Assembly: GCA_941918925.1 (NCBI GenBank)
Contig: OW799236.1
Span: 77,564,713 to 77,628,712 of the forward strand
From: Phyto melanocephala
Lineage: Eukaryota; Arthropoda; Insecta; Diptera; Rhinophoridae
DNA length: 64,000 nucleotides
Direction of reading: 5' to 3'
Part shown: positions 48,471-61,299 of the stretch, in pieces
Position numbering within the stretch: the first letter of the stretch is position 1
Layout of the letters: the number at the start of each line of letters is the position of its first letter
The notes under the pieces: generated by a model
The model's input: only the letters and a program-made list of their open reading frames with translations
Told to the model about the DNA's origin: nothing
The model's database searches: none
Program-made: the position numbers and the translations under genes

Positions 48471-49445
48471 CAGCCATGGACATTAAATTAGCACAAAACC
48501 TTGTCATAAAAACAATTTTTTCATTAATTTTCATAATGGGGCCCACACCGTGCCATGAAAATGATCCCCATACCATTACACTTCCTCCACCATGTTTCAC
48601 CGTTTTTTGAGAATATCGTGGATCCAATGCCTGGCATTTTGGGCGATGAACAAACACTCTGCCATCCTGTCCCATACGATTTACCTTAGTTTCATCACTC
48701 CAAAGTATATTTTTTTTCCACAATGAGAGGTCTTTATACTTGTGGGTGCGAGCAAACAATAAACGCTTGGCAGTATTTTTCTTCCGGCTTGTGCGTCCAA
48801 ACAAATGTGCATCATTCAGGCGTCTTCGGATGAGCTTGTTTGATACATTTAATCAAAATTCATGGTTAATTTCATTCGCAATATTACGTGATGACAAGAA
48901 AGGATCCTTCTTAGACTTTCGAATAATAGCACGGTCCACTACTTTTGTTGTTTTTTGGCACATGGCTTATGTTTATTTGATTCTATTGCACTCACTGAGT
49001 TTGTTTCCATGGTAATAATCACATTATAAACTAATTTTGCCAATTTTCTGCAATTTCAGCCGGTTTTTTTTTCCATATTTCCACATGTTAGTAATAATAC
49101 GTCTCTTCTCAGGCGTGCAATCTTTTCCACGTCCCATTTCTTGCAAAAATCATATTAAGTAACACAAATTTAAAAAAATTTAACTAACGATAGAATTTAT
49201 TTATTTTTACGCAAAAAAAAACTGTTACGCGAATTGTGCTAATTTGTTGTCCAAGCCAAACGCATATAATGACACAAAACAGCAATCAAAACGAAAAAGA
49301 ATGCATTATAACGGTAATAATTTTTTTTGTTATACAGAAGCATTTTTTTTTGTGCAACAGTGCAGACCAAAACAATTGGTCTTATTAGAAAAACAACACA
49401 GTCAAAATTTAAAGGGATTTTGTGCTAAATTAATGTCCATGGCTG
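48471..49445 (-). mobile_element. Tc1-like element, internally deleted, TA-flanked
   Basis: A 975-bp element between TA at 48469-48470 and TA at 49446-49447. Terminal inverted repeats cagccatggacattaaatta and its complement continue through agcacaaaa(cc)/(gg)attttgtgct. Intact Tc1 relatives are about 1.6 kb; the shortfall is mainly the missing 3' part of the transposase (nested entry). Ends are well kept. Confidence 0.88.
48500..49137 (-). pseudogene. Tc1-like transposase, C-terminus deleted
   Basis: The start at 49137 reads MGRGKDCTPEKRRIITNMWK, the first helix-turn-helix, then stops appear near 49020. A later frame gives VVDRAIIRKSKKDPFLSSRN and IANEIN near 48870-48950 (second HTH). An open stretch from 48804 onwards reads LFGRTSRKKNTAKRLLFAR, SLWKKNILWSDETKVNRMG (first catalytic D), FVHRPKCQALDPRYSQKTV and HGGGSVMVWGSFSWHGVGP. 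After GPIMKINEKI the coding jumps directly into the terminal repeat, so the second aspartate (normally QDNDPKHT) and the glutamate block (PDLNPIE) are gone. It cannot encode an active enzyme. Confidence 0.88.
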
Positions 49446-49449
49446 TACA

Positions 49450-49885
49450 TTTATACATCTGTGGACTTTCGGCAAAGTAACTTATTTCAAACTTTTCACG
49501 AAAGCCATAAAATAACGAGTAAAGAAACATTTGGTTTAGGTTGAACATTATTGTTGTGTAAGTAAGGTATTACTATACGAACTGGAATTATATAGACTTT
49601 AAGAAAATATTAATATAAAAATTGTTTAACAATACAATTAACTCAAATAGGAGTTAAAGAACAAATTAAAGTAGTTGATAATTTCTTACGTGATATCTTA
49701 CAAACAATTTTGCTTAAAAAGCCGCAGGTTAGTGTAAACAAAACGTCTAGAAGAATTTACTTTTATAACTATCAAACTTCTTGCAAATATTTTGTTATCT
49801 AGACTTATGATGTTTTGCTTAAAGTCCACACACGAATGAAATATTTATTTCAGGCTTTCAACTAAAGCCTGCCATTTATCTTTAC
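49450..49885. other. Unassigned stretch
   Basis: Nothing recognised. Confidence 0.3.
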
Positions 49886-49889
49886 AAGA

Positions 49890-50285
49890 CGATTTTCAAT
49901 AATTGTTGACCGTTTCAAGTACGCTTAAATTTTAGAATACTTTTGCCATATATGAGACACTTCACATATCCCCACAAAACATAATATAGTGTGGTCAAAT
50001 CGTATGACCTTAATGCACAGTGGATCGCTGCAAAACGTGAGATCCATTGCTAACCAATCTCGGCTCTCGAATGGTTTATGGTATCTCGTGCCATGTAGCA
50101 ATTCTTCCATTTTGGGCGAAGAAAATCGGCCATCTCTTCATCTCACTCCACCTTGCTCTCTTGAGTAACACAAGCGCACATTGGCCGATACAGAATCAAA
50201 ACTCTCCTCGCTACGCACTCGTCCTAATTGGTTTGCTAGATGATTGTTCAATAATGAGAAGCTGGTGCGAGTTTTGATCATAACA
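49890..50285 (-). pseudogene. DD41D transposase relic with internal deletion
   Basis: Minus strand, best frame near 49940-50115: CYMARDTINHSRAEIG (family CHTARDTINLLRAEFG), ISRFAA, and RSYDLTTLYYVLWGYVKCLI (family RSCDLTPLDYFLWGYVKCLV, third D now Y). Further upstream (50160-50280) VRSEESFDSVSANVR resembles the N-terminal RSxENIAxVRASV block. If so, most of the catalytic core between these blocks has been deleted, again a recurrent deletion pattern in this family. Several stops; dead. Confidence 0.65.
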
Positions 50286-53200
50286 GCATGAACAGTTCGT
50301 TAAGTGGTTCGTTTATGACGACCCTAAAATAAACATAATTTACGAAATATTTTTTAACAAAGCACGAATTTCAATAATAGAATTCAATGATTTGCTAGCA
50401 TTACGCGTTTATTATTATATTAAGGGTAAAATTTTGAACCTTATTTATTTTCGGCAAAACCAAGTAGCAAAACATCATCCTTATTAAATGTGTTTATTGT
50501 AAATGTCTAAAGAAATTGTTTTAATGCACGCAATATGTCACTAAAAACATTTTGTGCATGTTTTTTACTTTTAACAAAATTTTTATTAATTTTTATAAGT
50601 AAAGTATATAATAAAGTTGTTAGCAACATGTTGCGAATAACAAGATTAAAAAATTTCAACGTTTTTGACAAATTTCTAAACGTTAACGTGATTTTCTCGA
50701 TAAATATGTTTAAGGGAGTTGGTATAGTTATTCATAATTAAAGGGTGTGAATATAAGTCGAAGTCTCTAAAAAGGTTCTGTATATAACATTTAATTGGAA
50801 AATGTTGTAAATTACAAAAAATTCATAGACAGACAGACAGATAGATAGATAGAAATTCGTCTAAGTAAGGAAGTGATACTAAAGACATGCTCACGCTTGG
50901 CAAATATTTGTCGAAATAGACGCAATTACTAAAATGTATTAATTTCTGTCCTATTTACCTTCAAATTTTCTTCATTTAAACAAATTTCAATATCAACCGG
51001 TTATTACACTTTAGCACTATATTTTAAGTAAACGAAATAGCATTACCTTAAATAAATATTTACGAAAAAAAGTGGTTACGCATGTTTAGGCATATATTTA
51101 GCAAATTCAAATGTAGCTAAAGCTTAACTTCAACAGAAAAAGGCGTAATATTCTCAACAGCTATTAATGCTGTCAAAAAAGAAAAATTTGAATGTTTAAG
51201 GATTTTATTTGAAACGCAGCTGAATAAATAATAAACAATCAGAACAAGAAAAATATTGTTATTTTAAAGATTTATTATTGTTTTGTTTTTTATTTTAAAA
51301 ATTTCCACACATATTTAAATTGCTAATAAGAAGGAAACCTGTAAATGTTGCTGGCAACATTGAATGTCAACAAACGACATATAATGACTTTAATTAAGTT
51401 TAAGGAGAAAAATCTCCACACAAATTTATTTTTGTATGCTAATATTTTGTGTTATTTAAGTTTGTTATTGGTTTTTTACCAATGTTAGTGAAAGTTCTTA
51501 AATAATAATAACAAGTTCTAATTAGATCACCAGCAACATGTTGCTTTTAACATATTAAAATAAAATTGTGCCACAAATACAACAAAATAAATTTATCTAT
51601 AAATGTCACAATATATTTTATTATATAATTCTCACATCAGCCTATTAAGCCTTTAGTTAAAAACATATTTTGCATGTATGCGGTTTTTAAATACGTTTAA
51701 ACATATAAATTATTGCCAGCATAATGAAATAATTGTTGGTTTTATAAATGTAGGCGTTGCTAAAGGGGTTATTTGTAAACATCAGCAAAAATTATTTTTT
51801 GGACACGCCACAATTTATTTCAATACATTTGAAAGCGATCAAGGGAAAAGCATACAACAAAAGATAAAAAAGGTTAATAACCTAATAAATACATAAAAAA
51901 AAACGTGTAAAAATAAATAATCGAAAATATTTACACAGATTTAAAGAAGTGCATACCAACAACAATTTTGTTCGTAAATAGACTTTTGATTGTAGGTATT
52001 TACCTGTTGCTGTTTTGAATGAATGTTAAGAAAAAACATTTTGTTTTTAATATTAAAAAAATACATTTATATAAAAAATTACTGTGGATTTAAATTTGTT
52101 GTGGTTTCGAAAACATTTAGGAAATTTACTGAGTACTTTTTAATAGTGTTGTAAATTATGAAACTTTTTGATATTCAATATGTACGGTTTTTGGGTACCC
52201 AATACTTCTAAATACTTTAATGTATTTTTGAATTTAAAAGGTACATTAATAGCTCAACAGAATTTTTTAATTTAAAAAAAAACTTCTGCTGTTAATTTAG
52301 TGCAAATTTAGCAACACAATGTTGCGAACACAAAGCAAGATTCAAACTGGGATATCTTGTTATAAACATGCCGTATAAAATAATCAATTACAGGCTCATA
52401 AATAAACACATTAATTATAAAATTGATGTATAAGTAAATTGTTTTTAAAATTTACTATATAACGAGCCGGTAGTTTTGTAAAATGGTGCCACACTACCCA
52501 AACTTTTATAAAACATGTTGCCCACAAGTTGTTAATCTACGTTATTGTTTAGCAAAATCAATTTCTTATATTTTGCGTTGTCATTACACCTGTGTCATTA
52601 ACATTTTGTACTCTACAATACAACCGTGTAACTCTCAAGTAGTTGCAAACAAGTATTGACTACTGAGTACCTAAATATTTAACAATTTCAGCACTCCAAC
52701 ATGTATGAATTTTAAATATTGCTAAGCCAATGTCTTTTATGCAAATTACTATTTGAATTATTTATTTATTTTAAAATTTGTTAATTTAATTTTTGTTTAT
52801 TCTCTCATTCAATTTTCTACAAATTGTATAAATTTCATAAATCATTTTCAAACACAAATATTGGGGTCAAGAGATCTCTAAACATATTTGATTTTTTTTT
52901 CTTTTCATTTGCTTATTGAGATGAGACAGCAAATTCTAAAAGAGAAACTAAAAAACTTATAATCGAAACGAAAAAAAAAGAAAGTTCAAAGAGTTTTTTT
53001 GATGCTGTGTGTAAGCGTGTGTTTGTAACCAAATGAAATACTAAATTAAATAACACGTTTGTTTAGTAAAAAAAAGATATTTCTTAAGCATATAATTATA
53101 ATCGAATTCACGAGAAAATGTATGATAAAATTAATAAAAAAAAATAATTTGTTGAAAAATTTTCTAAAAAAATCATTAAAACTTGTTTCCTGTTTTGAGT

Positions 53201-53550
53201 AGCGCTTAAATGTTGCCAGCAACATAATATCACATAATCATATTTTATAACTTTAAAAAAAAATTAATATAAAGAGAAAGAAAACAATTATACAAAACTT
53301 GTTTTTATTCTCAATCAAATTTTTATTATTTATTTTTTTTGCTTAGCCTGGTTATACTCTGTTTATATTGTTAAATATGATGAGCAACATCAGTTATTTA
53401 AAGAATTTGACATAGAAAAATAGTCTTTAAATAGAGCGCAGTACAAAAAACTTGAACTTTTGTGAAATAATTGTTGTTCATCTTGTTGCATACTTAAAGT
53501 AAAATGTTGCCTGAATGTTGATAGAAACATTTTATATAATGTTTACATTA
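50286..53550. other. Gene-free, transposon-poor stretch with GCAACAT dyads
   Basis: No gene recognised and no transposon ends seen. Contains dyads at 50623, 51345, 51533, 52312, 52512 and 53210, plus half-sites near 53384, 53489 and 53503. A (GACA)3(GATA)3 run lies at 50828-50851. Open frames at 50535-50741 and 51678-51896 match nothing. Confidence 0.45.
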
Positions 53551-53554
53551 TTAA

Positions 53555-54168
53555 CCCAGCATTTACACATGAAAGTTATTTCATGAAATTCGCAATACAC
53601 TCACACTTCTTCACTAACACACTCACATTTATTTTACTTTCCACTCAGATTTAAAAGATTTTTTCGAGAAAGTAAATTTTGACGTTTTCAAGAAAGTAAA
53701 GTGACAAATGGTAAACATTGTTGCCTACTAATAGAATTTAAACAAATTTACAGGATTGCGGTAAACTAATAATTGTAAATATAAATTATTTTTGTATATA
53801 TGAAGAGATTTATAATATTTATTCTTCAAATATACATAGAGAATAATATTGATGTAATTTTAAAACAATAATTTTATTAAAAATTAACAAAAATTATTTT
53901 TTTCAACTATTGCCTTTTAAATTTGTGTATGAAATATTCTTGGTAACTTTAAAGGTAGCAACAAAATGGAGGCAAATTCAGCTCATCAATGTACAATGTA
54001 TAGCAATTATTGCGACTCTACGCTTTGACGACATTTTTAAAATGAAATTTTACTTTCCTGTGTAAACGCACAAGAAATTTACATGAAAGTGGACTATTTC
54101 ATAGAAATTTTTATTTATAATACGTGTACAGAAATTTCATGAAATCACTTTCATGTGTAAATGCAGGG
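53555..54168. mobile_element. piggyBac-like MITE
   Basis: Left end cccagcatttacacatgaaa...gttatttcatgaaatt and right end (reverse complement) ccctgcatttacacatgaaa...gtgatttcatgaaatt match over about 36 bases with two or three differences. The left flank is TTAA (53551-53554) and the right flank TAAA (54169-54172), which fits a piggyBac TTAA target with one later mutation; CCC-starting ends fit as well. Internal sub-repeats include tttactttcc and ttcaagaaagtaaa. 614 bp, no coding. Confidence 0.65.
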
Positions 54169-54825
54169 TAAAAGAGTTCTACGTAAGCAACATTATTCTT
54201 TAATTATTTTATAATTTATATGGGATTTGAATTTGATTGAAATGTTATACAGATAACTACGCTTGAATTAAACAAAAGAAGATTATATCTTGAGTAAAAT
54301 AATTAATGTTGCTCAACATATTTTACCAATTCCAACAGAGCATTTACACAAGTTTCAGTCTAAAATTATTCCAAAAAACATACGATAATTGTAAAATAAA
54401 TTTGTTTTTTATTTAAATTAAATGTGTTTTCTTTAATCATTCAGAAAGTCTGCTTACTGCAACATGTTGCTAACAAATATCATTCATGAGTCTATTTAAT
54501 GCTGGCAAACAGGAGCAATCAAAAATGACGTTATTTTCTCTATTTAGTACTCAGTAACAAATAAGAATGAAGTACGTTTTTTTTCTGTGCCACTACGCAC
54601 CTCAAATGCATTAATAGTGACTTCTATTTGAGTTTTGATAAAAACTAGATTAAGCGCCAATGTTATAATGTTAAGATTTTAAGTATTTTTTTTGGCAGTG
54701 TCTAAAGGGATTAAATTTTGGATTCCCCAATAGTTTGATTACAAAACAACATGTTTCTGGTAAATTAATGCAGAGTTTTTTCTCTACTTAGTTTTGTTAT
54801 ACAAGGCTTTAGTCTCTTGAGCTGA
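54169..54825. other. Unassigned stretch
   Basis: No gene recognised. Contains dyad 54459-54470. The string gagcatttacacaagtttca near 54339 resembles the end of the neighbouring MITE and may be a solo relic. Confidence 0.35.
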
Positions 54826-54828
54826 ACG

Positions 54829-55690
54829 TTAAATACATTTCCAGGTACCTTGATGTTCTGCGCCTGCTATCCAATTTATGACACCAAGTTTCGCGATGAC
54901 TTCTTTAACTTGGTCTTTCCATAGAATTGTTGGTCGTCTCCTTCTGCGCGAACTATCAGAGGGTTCGTATTCACCTTTATCCATTCTCACAATATGACCT
55001 ATCCAACGAAGTTGTTGTATACTGATACGCCTTACTAAGTCAATGTATTTATATAAATTATATAGCTTTTGATTCATACGACGTCGATATTCTCCGTGAA
55101 CGTTGATTGATCCATATATTTTTTAAAGAATTTATCATTTGAACATTGCAAGTACTGTCTTACCCATGCTTAAGAATTATATAACAGTACGTGTGGTATC
55201 AGTGTCTTGTTGAGATTGTTTTTTTTTTCTTGTGCCAGGTGACATTTTTTTCTAAATTAATTGCCTTAGTCTTAGTCCAAAAGTGACATATATTGACAAA
55301 TATTGTTTTCTTTTTGATCGAAAAACTGATGTTTGTTTTGTTTATGTCAGTATTGTGGTAGCTAAATTTGATAACTACCTTTAAGTTGTAGCCTTCAACT
55401 TTCTCTGTCTGTCCGAGTCTTGTGCGTTAATTGCCAAACCTAGATTCTTCTTCGACTTCTTTAAAAATTGTAGTTATTGCTCGCAGTGTCCGGCCCAAGG
55501 TTTTAATATTGTTGGCACATGTAAATGAGTACATATGTTATTTACTGTAAAGTGTGTTAGTTCTAACTACACCTTCGTCTCATAGGACCTCTTCAACTAC
55601 TTAGGATGTTTAAAAGGTCGCATGATAAACTGTTTTCTCCTCTAAAACCTCGTTTGGTGCTGAACGGTTTCAGGAGGTTCTTTTCTATTT
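54829..55690 (-). pseudogene. LINE reverse transcriptase and C-terminal relic
   Basis: Minus strand, in order: CANNIKTLGRTLRAITTIFK near 55475-55530 (active-site YADDIxIxGR decayed to CANN), VEEESRFGN and TRLGQTEKVEGYNLK near 55395-55470, KTLIPHVLLYNS near 55180-55215, KFFKKYMDQSTFTEN near 55095-55140 (family KILRKIYGPV), then an 82-codon open stretch from 55077: MNQKLYNLYKYIDLVRRISI, QQLRWIGHIVRMDKG (family RLRWxGHVxRM) and WKDQVKEVIAKLGVINWIAG to the end. This is the classic endonuclease-type LINE C-terminus. The upstream part beyond 55560 is only weakly readable. Multiple frameshifts. Confidence 0.8.
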
Positions 55691-55719
55691 TAACTGAGTA
55701 TCATGTTTCAGATGTTTGA

Positions 55720-55741
55720 ATATATATATATATATATATAT
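55720..55741. repeat. (AT)11 microsatellite
   Basis: Pure alternating tatata immediately upstream (in minus reading) of the LINE relic. Confidence 0.9.
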
Positions 55742-55744
55742 TGA

Positions 55745-58700
55745 AATTAAACAATAATTTAACTGGATTGTTTTCAATTGATATATATTTTTTAATAAAA
55801 AAACACGACATCTAATGAATTTTTGCAACGTGTTACCGAAAAAATATCTACTGTGGCCGCTGCAACATATTGCCAGCTGAACATTGTAGGACCTCCATGT
55901 TAAGCCTGGTATTTAGTATTAAATGCAAGCTGTTGTCAAACTCCATATAAAAAATTGGTAACAAATACTTAGGGAATAATGTTGCCAAATTAATACTCTA
56001 TTTAAAACGTAAAAAACATATGAAATGTTTCTGTCAACATTCCAGCAACATTTTATTTCGTATGAAATGTGGTGAATAATAGTTTTTTCATACGAACTTT
56101 AAAGCAAGAGCGGATCAGTTTTTTTTTCTAGATGTCAAATACTTTGCGTAAAATAAATTAAATTCCTCAACATATTTCACCACTTTCGGCTTTAGGTTGA
56201 GTGTATAAAGAAACATACTTTTGATAATGTTTTGTCATCAATGTTGATAAAGTTCGTACTCTTCTTGGTGGTAATGTTTAACAACAATCATTAAAATTTT
56301 CAAAACACCATGTACAATGTGAATGATACAAAATATTAATACAAATGACTTTAAAATGAAACAGTTTGTTTATATGTTAAATTTTTAAAAAAAAATTAAG
56401 TTATTTTTAGAATAAATAAACATTTAGAAACGATGTTGCTAGCAACATTGTATGTGAAACAAAAACGAGAACTGAAATTAATTAAATTGGTTTGAAAAGC
56501 ATTTACTAAAATTTTTACAAAAAATAAACATTTTGAAACGATGTTGCTAGCAACATTGTATGTAAAACAAAAACAGAGAATTAAAATTAATTTAATTGGT
56601 TTAAAAAGCATTTACAAAAATTTTTATTATTGTATTTTCATGCCCGAATAGCAAAGTACAAAAAAATCCTTAAACAGCTTACAACATGTTGCTTAAATTT
56701 TTGTTTAGAAAAATACTTACTGCTAATGAATACACCTTTTTCAGAGTTTTAAAGAAATCACTTTGACTTTAAATTGCTTCATAAAATAACTGGCCCTCCT
56801 CTTTATTATTCAATGTGTTCATAAGTTTTCATTACATATTTTCTAATTTATTCTTTAAACTAGAACTGAAGTCATAATTACTAAAAACTTTATTAAATTA
56901 TTATTAAATTAGCCAGTTCTTATCAGTTCCCTTTTTCGTTTTCCTTGTTAAGGAAATAAAATAAAACTTTATTTTGCCCAGCAGTAAAAGCAACAAAAAA
57001 TAAAAAATAAAAATAACTGAAAAGGTAAGCAGGAAACTTAAGTTGATTTTTACTTAAGGTTGTTTTAGCCGTTTTCTACGAATAAAATGTAATTTTGTAT
57101 TACAAAAAAATGTTGCTTTCTTTATAGATGCTCCTAAGGGTAAAAGTTTCTTACTTTTCCTGCTACTTTTTTTGTATTTTAGTTTGCATCTTCTTTATTA
57201 CGCCATTAATACGCATTTGAACACGAATTACTAAAACATGAGTTACATTAAAAAAAACACTTTCTCTGTGAGAGAAATGTAGAAAAGGTGAAAAAAATAT
57301 TTTTAAATTTTTATTAAAAAAATATGTTTAAAGTAATTTAAGAAAAGAAAAATGAGGAAACTTGTAAAGAAACGCTTAATAAATGTGTTTGTTTATGCAT
57401 ACACAAGTTCAACAACTTTGTTTGTTGTTGTTAAAAGTAAATGACGTTCGTTTTTTTTTCTTTCTTACCACTCGCCCAACTTTCTTTTATCCCCACTTTT
57501 TCCTTTTTGGATGTACTTGGAATATTGAAGGAAGGTATTTTAAGGGCTGCGAAGCTAAGGGATTATGGCGGAATGCTATAAAAACTGTTAGATAAAGTGT
57601 TAAAATTAAGGGCTAAAAGAACTAAGTGTTTCATTAACATTTTTATTCATTATTTTTTTATTTCTTTTTACTCTTCACTGGACTACAAAAATATAAAATT
57701 TTTTTTTATATCAATCATTTGGCATAAATAAAAAAATGTCTGTGCGAACATTTGTAAAATCAATTAAAACAATAAAGAGGAAAAAATTAAGGCTTAAAAG
57801 CTGTGGGCTTTAAACCTTAAAAATACAAGTTTATTTTTTTGTTCATGCACACAAGAACATGATATTTTTATTTAAAATGAGTGGGTATTGTGTGTGTGTA
57901 TGTGCACAAGTATTTAGCCCTACCAACAACCCTCGTATGTTGTTTCTTTTCTATAGAAATGTAATGAATGTGGTTGTTGTAAATACTTTTTCCACGTATA
58001 AATACGGCTTAAAAGCTTATTGAAGGCTGTTGTTTGGAATTTAATGTTTTGTGTTATCAAATACAATTCAAATGTACCCTACATTGTCCTTTTCCAATGA
58101 ATAAAAACTATGGATGAAATACCCATCATTTATGTTAATTCTCAATAAGTTTGATTTATTTTCTGTGATTCTTAAAACATAAATTTTAATATAAACATGC
58201 TAACTGCTACCAGCAACATGCTTAAGATCATCTTAAGCAACTTTTTGTGTTGATTTCTCGAAAAATTAACTAAAACTAAACTAAATATTTTTGATGTGTT
58301 TCTATGATTGTTGTTTATAAAATAATATTTTCTTAACTTTTAGTTGGATATAGAATTGCCAGCAACATTTTTAATTTACTTAAGAATTTTTTAATCAGCT
58401 TGTTACGTATTTTTTTTTTATCTTACTATCAATGCAGTTATGAGTTTACGCTGATTTTGTGTGAAAAAATTTTAGAAGACACAATTGTATGCAAAATGTT
58501 GCCAGCAACTTTTTGGAACACTTAATATCATAACAACATTTTAAGGTATTAAAAAAATATTTTTTAATTTGAAACATTATCTATAATAATTTAAAAATGT
58601 TACTCTGAAAACATATGAAGGATTTCTAGTTGAAAACCAAAAATTTAAATTTGTAAACAATCAAGTTTATGTTGTACGTTGCTTGTCATGTGTTAGGTCT

Positions 58701-60100
58701 GTTTAATACCACTTTAGCAACATGTTGCTTAAAAATTTCTTTAAAGAAATTTGAATTATTCTTAAAAATAACAAAAAACAAAAATATAAATATTTGTATA
58801 ACTAAATGTTGCCAACCACGTTTTCTAGCATTTAATTATTTCAAATTTCTCTTTTAACAATATTGTATGTAGTTCTTCATAAGGTTTACCTACACTGAGT
58901 TTAATTGCCCTATTTTGGTGATATAAACATTTATTTTAATTCTTTCCACACACACGCACACACTCTCACATGTGTTTTATTCGTGGTGTTGTACTTTTAA
59001 GTTTTTTTTTTTCAGTATTTTTTGTTGTTGTGTTGCTCTCACTGTTGGCAAACTTACATAGTTTTATTTAACCAAGAAGATGTGCAAAAAAATAAAAAAT
59101 GCGATATACACACTCAACTATTTTATGTATTTTTTAACTGTCCGTCCTTTTAAGCCAACCACTAACCAGCCAACCATCTATCGACTTAAATGCCTGAATG
59201 TTCGGCATTTGGTTTATCTGTCAACATTTCAAGTCATTGAACTTTTAGTTGTTAGTTTAAGTATTTATTTAAAGTGCTGTCTGTCATTTACTTTTATTTT
59301 ATATAAATTTTTTTCTTGATTATTTATTTTTTGTATATAAACGTTTTTGATATGGATGTATGCATTTAAAATGTTTAATTTATCAAAGTAAAAAATAGAT
59401 TATTTGTAGCAACAATAAAAATAACATGATGACTTTCATTATATGTATACGCTTTTATTCATCTCTTGAACACATAGATACAATACATACACACACACTC
59501 ACGCACATGAACACTTGTAGTTTGTGAATGTTGAAGTTTTAATTTGAAACATCATTTGCAAAAACACTAACCCACCGCTAGTTTAAACATCAGTGTCATT
59601 AACCATCAATGTTGTTGTTTTCTTTTTTCGTGCTTGCTGATTTGACAGTCTGGGAAAGATGTGTTGATTGTCGTATAATCTTTTGTATTTGCCACAACAA
59701 TATTTAAACTTGCTAATATTTAAAATAAATACTAATTTTAGAGGTTTCTCCGGTTTGTTTGTAGTTAAACAGTGAAACTTTAAAGTTGGATTTACTTGTG
59801 AGAAGATATCTGACTGTCGCAAATCAAGATCAGGTATTGATGTTGTTGGGAATATTTAATAAAAATTAGTCAGGGTGTTAAAAAAGGTTAATACCAAAGA
59901 GGCGAAAAAGGGTTGTTTGTACTATTGGTGGTGGCTTTTAAATATTATTTTACTCAGGTTCTGAGTAATCTACATTGGTAAGGGTCAGTACTGTATTTCC
60001 AAAAACAAATATTAAAAAAAAACTATTTACCATTAATCTATGGACGTTGTGTTACGTAGACAAAGACACGTTTTAAATGTATTAGAAACCGCGCTGAATT
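55745..60100. other. Gene-free, transposon-poor stretch with dyads
   Basis: No gene recognised and no element ends found. Dyads or near-dyads at 55862, 56037 (tcaacattccagcaacat), 56433, 56541, 56681, 58208, 58354, 58496 and 58717. Open frames at 57383-57595, 58669-58857, 59080-59319 and 59583-59822 match no family. Confidence 0.45.
56415..56630 (+). repeat. 108-bp tandem duplication centred on the dyad
   Basis: Two adjacent copies (56415-56522, 56523-56630) of aataaacatt-gaaacg..., each with ATGTTGCTAGCAACAT, then tgtatgt-aaacaaaaac and ggttt-aaaagcatttac. About 10 % divergence, mostly small indels and A/T changes outside the dyad, which is identical. Confidence 0.8.
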
Positions 60101-60104
60101 GGAT

Positions 60105-60190
60105 ACTATAGCCTAGATCATAAAATGGACTAAAGACTAAACTATAGACTAGAATATAAAGTAGGCTATAAGGTAGGTAGGTAGGAAAGT
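60105..60190. repeat. Degenerate ctatagacta/ggtagg repeat
   Basis: actatagcctaga, gactaaagactaaactatagactag, gtaggctataagg and ggtaggtaggtagg follow one another. The style recurs at 61300-61640. Confidence 0.55.
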
Positions 60191-60625
60191 ACAATAGGCA
60201 ATTGTTTTACAGTTCACTTGTCTCTATCATGTCCATCTCTTTCGTGATACCTGTAAGAAATTAAGAAAACGAGAGAAAAAAATAGATTATTAGCGTTGAA
60301 AAAAAGAGTAGAAGAAAGATGGAAAAGAAGAGAAGTCTCATACGTTCTTCGATTCTGGACTGGTCCAGGGAACCACCAAGACTACTTTATAGAGATAGAA
60401 ATTTCAGTAAGGGTTTGGGTTGCCATCTTTGACAGGCTTTGCAGTCTGTAGGTTTGAAAAAAATTCTTCCGAGGTTCTCCAATGCTGGATATTGTCACAC
60501 GAAGTGAAGTTTCCTCCTCCTTGTAAAGACAACTTTTACAAAAGTCATTATAGGTTAGTCCTATTTTCCTGACATTATTACCAAATCCGCATTGACCAGT
60601 CACCGTAGGCACAATACCCTACAGC
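60172..60625 (-). pseudogene. LINE RNase H-tail relic with 3' end
   Basis: Minus strand from 60612: TGQCGFGNNVRKIGLTYNDF then CKSCLYKEEE, matching the LTGHCxxGxHAxxxGLPYNDxCRSC-EEEE block at the C-terminus of RNase H-bearing LINEs. The open frame runs 76 codons to about 60382. Downstream, 60170-60255 matches the 3' end fragment at 24365-24480, finishing in a (cctac)n-like tail. Sequence from 60630 to 61270 is probably more of the element but carries no readable motif. Confidence 0.7.
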
Positions 60626-61299
60626 TAATTCGTGCCAAATTCTAGAAGCCGCTTGGTTCGCTGAGAATTCATTATAGTCCATGTCAACCTCGCAATGTAA
60701 AACTCAGAATCATTCATCTATCTCATTTGAACCGATATATGAAGATGCGTATCTATATGAAATTTGAAAGCAGACCTTATTCAGGTCATCAGCTATGCAG
60801 TTTCCGTCACCCATATAAGAGTAATGTTTGAAAGCATCGCCATCCAGTTGAAGGGTGTCCGACATTCCTGGACGAGTTGTGATGTTGTGTAGACATCAAT
60901 CAGAAACGTTATATTTCTGCTGCCCGTTTAATTGCTGATATCTGAGCCTAAAGTATGCTGCATTCATCCGGTAGTCTAAAAATATTTTCGCCATACCTTG
61001 TTCGATAACACCATTATCAATTAAATATTTCTATAGGATTTAGGATTTTCAGGTCGGCCTAAGCATGTGAAAAGCTTTCTTCTGCTCCTTTTCCTGCAAA
61101 GACAAAAATTAATCTTTTGCAGAAGAAAATAGGAGTGCAGATTTCAATGAGAGTTTGGATGTGTCGATGCCTGCATTATTCGTAATGCCAACTATCCATA
61201 GCTTAAAGTTCTACCGCCGCGTTCATCGCCAGTTTCCTCGCTAGAAGATTTAGTCTTTACATAGACTCGCTTCCTAATGTTTGCTTGATACTCTAACTT
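60626..61299. other. Unassigned stretch, likely decayed LINE body
   Basis: Less AT-rich than its surroundings, consistent with former coding sequence, but I see no intact motif on either strand. Confidence 0.35.

Noticed and set aside
48740..49015. Plus-strand 91-codon ORF
   Set aside because: Antisense shadow of the Tc1 transposase.
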